Positions 1 through 5,004 of a DNA stretch of 5,004 nucleotides are shown here, in pieces. The position numbers were made by a program, and so were the translations under genes. Source of the stretch: Gammaproteobacteria bacterium. GTDB lineage: Bacteria; Pseudomonadota; Gammaproteobacteria; Xanthomonadales; Xanthomonadaceae. Every line of letters starts with the position of its first letter. Within the stretch, counting starts at the first letter, position 1. The DNA lies in the NCBI GenBank assembly GCA_012510865.1, contig JAAZHF010000087.1, positions 1 to 5,004 on the forward strand, written 5' to 3'. A model generated the notes under the pieces. The model had not been told where the DNA came from. It worked only from the letters and a program-made list of their open reading frames with translations, and searched no databases.

Positions 1-88
1 CGAGGCGCCCGAGCACCAGCGGGGCGGCGAGCGTGGCGGTGGCGAGCGCTTCTCCGCGGAAACGCGGCGCGTGCGGCGGCGGGTGCAT
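1..88 (-). CDS. N-terminus of a probable multipass transporter (MATE-like), cut by the window edge
   Basis: On the minus strand an ATG at 88-86 opens a frame that stays open to base 1, giving 29 complete codons. The peptide begins MHPPPHAPRF, followed by a basic/acidic patch (RGE) and then a hydrophobic stretch with the pattern A-T-L-A-A-P-L-V-L-G-R-L. A short polar N-terminus followed by L-A-x-P-L-V-L-G is typical of the first helix of MATE-family (NorM-type) multidrug/sodium antiporters, which is why I name that family. Only the beginning is visible, so this is a guess from a short motif, and another multipass transporter would look similar. The gene is divergent from the DUF3667 gene, with 107 bp between the two start codons. 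No convincing Shine-Dalgarno sequence precedes the ATG. Third-position G/C preference matches the neighbouring genes. Confidence 0.45.
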   Translation of the reverse strand, partial: MHPPPHAPRFRGEALATATLAAPLVLGRL

Positions 89-158
89 GGCGGATGCGGG
101 GCGGCCGACGGCACGGGCGATCGGCCGGCGCGCTGTCACCGGGTCGGCGAGGGTCGGG

Positions 159-164
159 TATCTT
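159..164 (+). promoter_or_regulatory. Possible -10 box for the DUF3667 gene
   Basis: TATCTT at 159-164 is the only AT-rich word in an otherwise G/C-dense 107-bp divergent spacer and matches TATAAT at four of six positions. It would place the transcript start about 25 bases before the ATG at 196. The best -35 candidate, CTGTCA at 133-138, is 20 bp away, which is too far for a standard sigma-70 promoter. Read on the minus strand, the overlapping TAAGAT (165-160) could equally serve the divergent transporter-like gene. Confidence 0.25.
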
Positions 165-195
165 AGCGCCGTCCCCGCGCCTGCCGCGGCCCGCG

Positions 196-1257
196 ATGAG
201 CAACGCCCCCGACCACGCGCCCGATCCCGGTCCGCCGCCGGACGCGGCGGATGTACCGGCGGAGCCGCCTGCGTGCGCGAACTGCGGCACCGTCCTCGTC
301 GGGCGCTGGTGCCATGGCTGCGGCCAGTCCGCACGCAACCCCATGGCGCACCTGGGGCACGCCATCGAGGACGTCTTCGAATCCTTCTGGCACCTCGACG
401 GCAGGATCTTCCGGACCGTGCGCGACCTGCCGGTGCCGGGCCGGCTGCCGGCCAACTACCTGGCCGGCCGGCGCGCGCGCTACGTGGCGCCGATGCGCCT
501 GTTCGTGATCCTGACCCTGTTCGCGTTCTTCGTCGGCTCGCTGACCGTCCGCGTCGGGATGCCGGTGGAGGTCACCGTCACCAGCGACGGCGGGGCCGTC
601 GAGGGCGGGCCCGGCGTCGCGGTGCCGGCCGCGGCCGCGAAGCCGGCTCCGCCCGCGGCACCCTCGATGCCACCGCCGCCGACGGACGCGGGGCAGGCGG
701 CGCCGGACACGCATCCGGGCCTGCTCGGCGACCTCCGCCGGCTCGACGACCAGGTCCGGGTGCCCTGGCTCCCCGGCTTCGCCAACCGCTGGCTGGCGGA
801 GCGCGCCGGCAAGCTGCGCCAGAACGCCGAGGCCCTGCAGACCAGCCCCCGGACCGCCCTGCCGCATTTCGTGCAGACCTTCCTGGGGGGCATGCCGACG
901 GCGCTGTTCCTGCTGATGCCGGTGTTCGCGCTGTTGCTCAAACTGGCCTGGCTGGGCTCCGGCAGGGGCTACCTGGAGCACCTCGTGGTGGCGCTGTACA
1001 GCCACTGCTGGCTGATGGTGGTGATGCTCGCCAGCTTCATCCTCCCCGGCTTCGAGGGTCCCGTCGGCATCGTCGGGACCACCCTCGTGGCGGTGCTGTG
1101 GCTTTGGACGCCGATCTACCTGTTCGCGAGCCAGGTACGCATCTATGGCGGCGCACTCTGGATCAACGTCCTCCGCTACCTGATGGTCGGCATCGTGTAC
1201 GCGTCGATGGTGTTGATGGCAACCATGTTCACGGCGCTGTTCGGGCTGGCGTCCTAG
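196..1257 (+). CDS. DUF3667-family zinc-ribbon membrane protein
   Basis: A 353-residue protein of unknown biochemical function. After a Pro/Asp/Ala-rich N-terminus there is a compact four-cysteine motif, CxxC (C27, C30) and CxxCGQ (C39, C42), expected to bind one zinc. The motif and the segment after it (A-I-E-D-V-F, F-W-H-L-D-G, T-V-R-D-L, P-G-x-x-x-x-Y-L-x-G-R-R-x-R-Y-V-x-P-M-R-L-F) are the hallmark of DUF3667. The first membrane helix follows at about 102-118. A Pro/Ala-rich, low-complexity stretch (about 128-172) leads into a polar domain, then about four more helices at roughly 233-252, 262-283, 290-311 and 327-350. The zinc ribbon is probably cytoplasmic. I chose the ATG at 196 because the in-frame ATG at 94 would add 34 Arg/Gly/Pro-rich residues that overlap the likely promoter. 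No good ribosome binding site precedes either start. The gene stands alone and ends 5 bp from the stop of the convergent gene. Confidence 0.85.
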   Translation: MSNAPDHAPDPGPPPDAADVPAEPPACANCGTVLVGRWCHGCGQSARNPMAHLGHAIEDVFESFWHLDGRIFRTVRDLPVPGRLPANYLAGRRARYVAPMRLFVILTLFAFFVGSLTVRVGMPVEVTVTSDGGAVEGGPGVAVPAAAAKPAPPAAPSMPPPPTDAGQAAPDTHPGLLGDLRRLDDQVRVPWLPGFANRWLAERAGKLRQNAEALQTSPRTALPHFVQTFLGGMPTALFLLMPVFALLLKLAWLGSGRGYLEHLVVALYSHCWLMVVMLASFILPGFEGPVGIVGTTLVAVLWLWTPIYLFASQVRIYGGALWINVLRYLMVGIVYASMVLMATMFTALFGLAS

Positions 1258-1262
1258 GGGCG

Positions 1263-2765
1263 TCAGCGGCTCCCGCCATCGACGAGCGGCGTCGACACGC
1301 GCTGCCGCCGCCAGCGTCCGCGCTCGTCGGCCGGCGTCGCCAGGAGCCCGGCCCGCAGCGCGGCGCGCGACTGCGGCGGCGTGCGGGCCGCAAGCACGGC
1401 GAGGTCGTCGCGGGCCTGGGCGTCGAGGCCGCGCAGCGCATCGAGCAGCGGGACCCTGACCTCGGCCGGTACCTGCGCGATCAGGGGGTGCAGGCGCCCG
1501 TAGTCCGCGCCCAGGTCGGGGCCCAGCAGCCAGCCGTGGCGGAGGCTCGCGTCGAGCGCATCGAACTGCTGGCGCAGCCCGGCCTGCTGCCCGGGATCGA
1601 GCCCGGCGAAGCGCGCCGCCGCATCGCGGAGCAGCGCGCGCTCAATCGGGCCGAGTGCGCGCCATGCCATCCATCGCTCGCGGGCCTCGCCGCGCTCCGC
1701 GGCCGCCAGCGCATCCCACTGGTCGCGGCGCAGGGCCAGGCGCGCGCGTTCCGCGGGGCCGCGCGCCGCCAGTCGCTGGGCCGCCGACAGCGGCTCCGCG
1801 GCGGAGCGGCCGGTCGCGTGCTCGACGAAGCCGGCAGCGTCGATCGCGTCGCCCTGCGCGACCTCTCCGGCGGCGACGGATCCAGGCATGACGTCGAGCA
1901 GCCCCGCGCCCGTCCCGGCGGGTGCCGCAAGCCAGGCGTGGAAGGCCGGGTCGGCGGCAGCGCGATCCCCATCGCCGGCGTCCAGCAGCAGGGCGAGGTC
2001 GGGATGCAGGGCGAGTGCATCCTCGGCCCCGTAGCGGGCGGCCGGCGGCTCGGCCGGCAGGGATTCGACCAGGATGCCCGAGGGCGCCTCCGCCAGCCCG
2101 TCGGGCATGCGATCGCCGCCGAGGAAGGTCGCACCCAGGCCGGCGATGGTCGCGAGCGCGACCAGCCACAGCGCGAGGCGCACGCCGCGACCGGCCGGAA
2201 CCCGGCCTCCGGAGGCACGTGCCTCGCGCCGCCCCGGGACGGGCACGGGCACGGACGCGGCGTCGTCGGGCAGGGCGCGCAGCAGGTCCCGGGCGCGGCG
2301 GCCCAGGTACTGCCAGGCCTCGCCGTAGGCGCTGCCGTCGGCGCGCCGCGGAAGCGCACGCTGCAGTCCCAGGCGATACGTGGGCCGCGCGATGCCGAGC
2401 ACGGCGGCCGCGTCGGACTCGGCCAGGCCGGCGACCAGCCGCAGCAGCAGGGCGGCCCGGGGCCCGTGGCCGATCCGTGACAGCCACTCGAAGCCGGGCT
2501 CCCAGTGCGGGTCCGCCGGGGCACGGCGCAGCGCGGGGGCCGCCAGCAGCAGGGACCAGAAACGGCTCGGCCAGTCGCCGAAGGCGGTCTTGCTGGCATC
2601 CAGCGCGAAGCGCTCCAGTGCCCAGGCCAGTGCTTCGCGACCGGACCCGGCGGACCCGGCCAGCAGCCACGCGAAGACCAGGCCGCGGCGCTCGACGCCG
2701 CGCAGGAAGGCACCCAGGGCGGTCGGGGCGGAGTCGCTGCCAGTGGAGGAAATGCGCCGGGTCAT
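1263..2765 (-). CDS. Sigma-70-like HTH / single-TM / DUF3106-like fusion protein
   Basis: A 500-residue protein I cannot assign to a named gene. The N-terminal ~150 residues resemble a worn-down ECF sigma factor. Residues ~25-55 look like a remnant of region 2 (A-W-L-L-A-G-S...A-L-E-R-F-A) without its acidic D-L-x-Q core. Residues ~104-138 match the region-4 helix-turn-helix pattern (L-L-L-R-L-V-A-G-L, S-D-A-A-A-V-L-G-I, then R-A-L). After a basic, Pro-rich linker, residues ~186-206 form one membrane helix. The C-terminal part (~315-480) is rich in Ala, Leu, Arg and Trp with repeating Q-R/W-x-x-L/E-R-x-x-x-x-W-x-x-L units like DUF3106, and is probably periplasmic. The ATG at 2765 is preferred over an in-frame start at 2903, which would add 46 residues of unlike composition across a probable promoter. 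No strong Shine-Dalgarno is seen. The layout suggests a membrane-tethered regulator, but function and topology are inference. Confidence 0.8.
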   Translation of the reverse strand: MTRRISSTGSDSAPTALGAFLRGVERRGLVFAWLLAGSAGSGREALAWALERFALDASKTAFGDWPSRFWSLLLAAPALRRAPADPHWEPGFEWLSRIGHGPRAALLLRLVAGLAESDAAAVLGIARPTYRLGLQRALPRRADGSAYGEAWQYLGRRARDLLRALPDDAASVPVPVPGRREARASGGRVPAGRGVRLALWLVALATIAGLGATFLGGDRMPDGLAEAPSGILVESLPAEPPAARYGAEDALALHPDLALLLDAGDGDRAAADPAFHAWLAAPAGTGAGLLDVMPGSVAAGEVAQGDAIDAAGFVEHATGRSAAEPLSAAQRLAARGPAERARLALRRDQWDALAAAERGEARERWMAWRALGPIERALLRDAAARFAGLDPGQQAGLRQQFDALDASLRHGWLLGPDLGADYGRLHPLIAQVPAEVRVPLLDALRGLDAQARDDLAVLAARTPPQSRAALRAGLLATPADERGRWRRQRVSTPLVDGGSR

Positions 2766-2789
2766 CGGAGGGACGGAGTGCGGGGCGCC

Positions 2790-2795
2790 ATCATA
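2790..2795 (-). promoter_or_regulatory. Probable -10 box for the sigma-like/DUF3106 gene
   Basis: Read on the minus strand, the bases are TATGAT, five of six matches to TATAAT, centred about 28 bases before the ATG at 2765. This predicts a short leader of roughly 15-20 bases. No good -35 hexamer lies 16-18 bp upstream, where the sequence is GC-only, so strength or sigma dependence cannot be judged. Confidence 0.35.
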
Positions 2796-2852
2796 GCCGG
2801 GGTACGAAGTCCGCCCGCGGCTTGACGCAGCGCACAGTTCGCGATCCGGACG

Positions 2853-2869
2853 GCCCGGACGGGCTTTTT
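2853..2869 (+). terminator. Terminator-like hairpin followed by T5
   Basis: GCCCG (2853-2857) can pair with CGGGC (2860-2864), leaving a 2-base loop, or as a 4-bp stem with a 4-base loop. TTTTT follows at once at 2865-2869. This is the shape of a small rho-independent terminator reading on the plus strand. The stem is short and no plus-strand gene ends nearby, so it could be fortuitous or could end an unseen small transcript. Confidence 0.25.
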
Positions 2870-2882
2870 GCGGTGCGGAATG

Positions 2883-2891
2883 TTGTTCACA
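2883..2891 (+). promoter_or_regulatory. Weak DnaA-box-like site
   Basis: TTGTTCACA differs from the DnaA box consensus TTATNCACA at one position (G for A at position 3). Alone it would be weak evidence. It is listed because two perfect boxes lie about 190 bp away in the same intergenic region, and multi-box sites usually mix strong and weak boxes. Confidence 0.3.
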
Positions 2892-3072
2892 GCAGTCATG
2901 CAATCGTCACGGCCGCGGCGTTCACGCCAACGTGGAGCATTGCGACACGCATGTTTCACGGCCAAGTGGCTGATTGCAAAGGACTCTGGCGGAATGGTGA
3001 ATTTTTGGCCAACGCAGGCTGAACGCTGTTTTCACGCCGTTTCGACGAGCTTCCGCGGCCACCATGCACAGA

Positions 3073-3097
3073 CTTATCCACAGAACGTGTGGATAAG
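3073..3097. promoter_or_regulatory. Pair of perfect converging DnaA boxes
   Basis: TTATCCACA at 3074-3082 and its exact reverse complement TGTGGATAA at 3088-3096 both match the high-affinity DnaA box TTATNCACA at all positions. With one more matching base on each outer side they form a perfect 10-bp inverted repeat around the 5-base centre GAACG. DnaA is the initiator of chromosome replication and also a transcription factor. The site lies 108 bp before the priA start, so plausible roles are control of priA by DnaA, DnaA titration, or DnaA reactivation. A palindromic site for an unrelated repressor is the alternative. The match is seen directly; the role is inferred. Confidence 0.7.
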
Positions 3098-3121
3098 CAA
3101 AATTCCCTTGCCCATCCGAAG

Positions 3122-3147
3122 CTTGCAGGCGAAACGTAGTTTGCAAG
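3122..3147. repeat. Short inverted repeat in the priA upstream region
   Basis: CTTGCA (3122-3127) and TGCAAG (3142-3147) are perfect 6-bp inverted arms around a 14-base spacer. The surrounding words AGCTTGCAGGC and AGTTTGCAAGGC also read as an imperfect direct repeat. It lies between the DnaA boxes and the likely priA promoter and could be an operator, but six-base arms may be chance. Confidence 0.25.
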
Positions 3148-3193
3148 GCAGGTATGGCCCGCAACCGGTCCGGGGCCTGCCCGGGCGAGCCGC

Positions 3194-3199
3194 TAGACT
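3194..3199 (+). promoter_or_regulatory. Possible -10 box giving a leaderless priA mRNA
   Basis: TAGACT fits the TAnnnT core of a -10 element and ends 6 bases before the ATG at 3206, so transcription would begin at or next to the start codon. This agrees with the absence of any Shine-Dalgarno sequence before priA. No clear -35 hexamer is present at 16-18 bp. If real, priA would be translated from a leaderless mRNA. Confidence 0.3.
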
Positions 3200-3205
3200 G
3201 CGGTG

Positions 3206-5004
3206 ATGGCCCCGGACATCCTGCGCATCGCCCTTCCGCTGCCGCTTCCGCGCCTGTTCGACTATCTGCCGCCGGGGTCCGTGGCGGCCGGGCCGGAGGA
3301 CGTCGGCCGCCGGGTGCGGGTGCCGTTCGGGCCCCGGGAGCTGGTCGGCGTGGTCGCGGCCACCGGCCCCGCCGAGGGCGAGGCGCCGGCGCTGCGGGAG
3401 GCCCTGGCCTGGCTGGACGACGAGCCGCTGGTCAGGGGCGAACTGCTGGCGACCGCGCGGTGGCTTGCCCGCTACCTGCATGCGCCGCTGGGCGAAGTGC
3501 TGGCCACGGCCCTCCCCGCGGCCCTGCGCCGCGGCGAGCCGCTGCCCGACACCGCCACCTGGGCGCGCGCGCTGACCGGCGAAGGCCGGGCCGCGGCCGG
3601 GTCGCTGCGCGCCGGTGGCCGGCCCCGGCGCCTGGCGGAGGCGCTGCGGGCGGGCCCGGTGTCCGAGGACCTGCTGGACGACCTGGTGGACGGCTGGCGC
3701 GCGGCCGCGCGCAGCCTGCAGGAGCGCGGCCTGCTCGCGCGCGTGCCGCTGCCCGGCCCCGCCGGGCCCGCGTCGGCGCTGCCCGGCCCGGTCCCGACCG
3801 CCGAGCAGTCGGAGGCGCTGGACGCGCTGCGCGCAGCCGAAGGCTTCGCGCCGGTCCTGCTGGAGGGCATCACCGGAAGCGGCAAGACCGAGGTCTACCT
3901 GCAGGCCATCGAGGAGCGCTGCCTGGCACGGGGCCGCCAGGCGCTGGTGCTGGTGCCCGAGATCGGGCTGACGCCGCAGATGCTGGGGAGGTTCCGTTCC
4001 CGCCTTGGCGTTCCGGTGCATGCGCTGCACTCCGGGCTCAACGACGGGGAGCGTGCGCGCGCCTGGGCCGCGGCGTGGCGCGGCGAGGCCCGGGTGGTGG
4101 TGGGCACGCGCTCGGCGGTGTTCGCGCCCCTGCCCGCCGCCGGCCTGATCGTGGTCGACGAAGAACACGACGCCAGCTACAAGCAGCAGGACGGCATCCG
4201 CTACCACGCCCGCGACGTGGCGCTCGTGCGCGGCAAGGCCCTCGACGTGCCCGTGCTGCTGGGCAGCGCGACGCCGTCGCTGGAGACCCTGCACCAGGCG
4301 CGCACGGGGCGCTACGCGCACCTTCGCCTGCGCAGCCGCGCCGGCGACGCGAAGCCGCCGCGGGTGCGCGTGCTCGACGTGCGCAAGCGGCCGCTGCAGG
4401 CCGGCCTGTCCGAGGAGCTGCTTGCGGCGATCCGCGCCGCGCTCGCCGCCGGTGGCCAGGTCCTGGTGTTCCGGAACCGCCGCGGCTACGCGCCCGTCCT
4501 GCTCTGCCACGACTGCGGCTGGCGCGCCGCCTGCCCGCGCTGCAGCACGCCCGCGCGCGGGATCGCGATGACCGTGCACGCCGGCGGCCGGCGCCTGCAG
4601 TGCCACCACTGCGGCGCACGCCGTCCGGTCCCCATGGCCTGCCCGGACTGCGCGAGCCTCGCCCTGCAGCCGCAGGGCGTGGGCACCGAACGGATCGAGT
4701 AACTCCTGGCGGCGCGCTTCGCCGACGTGCCCGTGCTGCGCATCGACAGCGCCAGCACCCGCCGCCGCGACGGCCTGGCACGGGAACTGGCGAAGCTCGG
4801 GGACGGACCGGGGATCCTGGTCGGCACCCAGATGCTGGCCAAGGGCCACGACCTTCCCGGGCTCATCCTCGTCTGCGTGGTCGGAATCGACGAAGGCCTG
4901 TTCTCGGCGGACTTCCGCGCCAGCGAGAAGCTTGCCCAGCTCCTGGTGCAGGTCTCCGGACGCGCGGGCCGTTCCAGCCGGCCGGGGGAGGTGCTGCTGC
5001 AGAC
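3206..5004 (+). pseudogene. priA: Primosomal protein N' (PriA, replication-restart helicase), interrupted by an in-frame TAA and cut by the window edge
   Basis: PriA is a 3'-5' superfamily-2 DNA helicase that recognises stalled forks and reloads the replisome through PriB/DnaT or PriC and DnaB. The N-terminal DNA-binding domain begins at residue 1 (I-L-R-I-A-L-P-L-P-L-P-R-L-F-D-Y, later V-R-V-P-F-G). Walker A is GITGSGKT (221-228), motif Ia includes L-V-P-E-I-G-L-T-P (248-256), Walker B is DEEH (318-321), and motif III is L-G-S-A-T-P-S (352-358). The insertion carries all eight zinc ligands: C434, C437, C443, C446, C466, C469, C479, C482. Codon 499 is TAA (4700-4702), after G-T-E-R-I-E. The same frame then continues for 100 codons with motif V (GTQMLAKGHD), FSADFR and motif VI (QVSGRAGR). 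The 498-residue product would lack the rest of the second helicase lobe and the C-terminal domain (E. coli PriA is 732 residues). The start is the ATG at 3206; a GTG lies just before it. It is a recent nonsense mutation, sequencing error or recoded codon. Confidence 0.9.
4700..4702 (+). other. priA: Premature TAA codon within priA
   Basis: The stop follows the conserved GTERIE segment after the zinc-binding insertion. Relatives usually have an acidic or polar residue here (GTERxEE or GTEQLEQ). A single G-to-T change converts GAA (Glu) to TAA, so one base accounts for the break. No frameshift is needed: the reading frame is the same on both sides. The next base is C, not a classic readthrough signal, and no Shine-Dalgarno/start pair suggests a restart directly downstream. 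Confidence 0.85.

Larger units (their letters stand above)
2766..3205. other. 440-bp divergent intergenic region with replication-type motifs
   Basis: This gap separates the divergent sigma-like gene and priA. Its middle (about 2865-3150) is clearly less GC-rich than the coding DNA, with runs such as TTTTT, ATTTTT and AAAATT. It holds the DnaA-box pair, a hairpin-T5 element, four TTCAC words, and likely promoters at each end. Open frames crossing it (for example 2868-3206 plus) show no recognisable protein and no codon bias. No tRNA fold is evident. Confidence 0.7.

Noticed and set aside
94..195. A longer N-terminus for the DUF3667 protein from the ATG at 94.
   Set aside because: The extra 34 residues are Arg/Gly-rich, unlike the family, and would be encoded across the likely promoter.
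33..2480. An 815-codon plus-strand open frame crossing the DUF3667 gene and most of the sigma-like gene.
   Set aside because: The product is Arg/Gly/Ala/Pro-rich low complexity with no domain, and it overlaps two better-supported genes. Long antisense and out-of-frame openings are expected at this GC content.
2766..2903. A 46-residue N-terminal extension of the sigma-like protein.
   Set aside because: It would cross a near-consensus -10 element (2795-2790) and gives a Cys/Pro/Arg mixture unlike the rest of the protein.
2766..3205. The chromosomal replication origin.
   Set aside because: Two perfect boxes and lower GC are suggestive, but dnaA, dnaN, rpmH or parA/B are not next to it, strong boxes are few, and there is no clear AT-rich unwinding element with repeats.
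2868..3206. A 112-codon plus-strand frame in the intergenic region.
   Set aside because: No ribosome binding site, no codon bias like the neighbours, no recognisable domain, and it covers the regulatory palindrome.
3074..4849. A 591-codon minus-strand open frame opposite priA.
   Set aside because: It mirrors priA codon structure, has an Arg/Gln/Gly-rich product with no recognisable motif, and runs through the DnaA boxes and promoter region.
4703..5004. An independent gene restarting after the priA stop.
   Set aside because: The frame is the same, no start with a Shine-Dalgarno is near, and the sequence is simply the continuation of PriA helicase lobe 2.

Overview
The window is very GC-rich. 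Codons end mostly in G or C, and long open frames run antisense to every real gene. Its clearest gene is priA, encoding the replication-restart helicase. The variants seen, and the pairing of DUF3667 and DUF3106 proteins, suggest a high-GC gammaproteobacterium of the Xanthomonadaceae/Lysobacteraceae type (Lysobacter, Luteimonas, Xanthomonas). This placement is inferred from remembered family resemblance, not from a search.

Layout: (1) Positions 1-88, minus strand, hold the first 29 codons of a gene leaving the window. Its start looks like the N-terminus of a multipass transporter, possibly MATE family. (2) A 107-bp divergent spacer carries a possible promoter. (3) Positions 196-1257, plus strand, encode a 353-residue DUF3667-type membrane protein with an N-terminal four-cysteine zinc-ribbon motif. 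(4) Converging on it, with only 5 bp between the stop codons, is a 500-residue minus-strand gene (1263-2765). Its product joins a degenerate sigma-factor-like/HTH cytoplasmic part, one membrane helix and a DUF3106-like C-terminal region. (5) Positions 2766-3205 are a 440-bp intergenic region, visibly less GC-rich in its middle. It contains a perfect pair of converging DnaA boxes (TTATCCACA / TGTGGATAA), a weaker box, recurrent TTCAC words and a hairpin followed by T5. (6) priA starts at 3206 and runs off the right edge, but an in-frame TAA at 4700-4702 interrupts it. The frame then continues perfectly as PriA (helicase motifs V and VI) to the last base.

The genes do not form an operon: orientations alternate -, +, -, +. 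The most notable points are the nonsense codon inside an otherwise intact priA, the paired DnaA boxes about 110 bp upstream of that same gene, and the membrane-anchored sigma-like/DUF3106 fusion. I found no rRNA, tRNA, CRISPR array, insertion sequence or phage gene.
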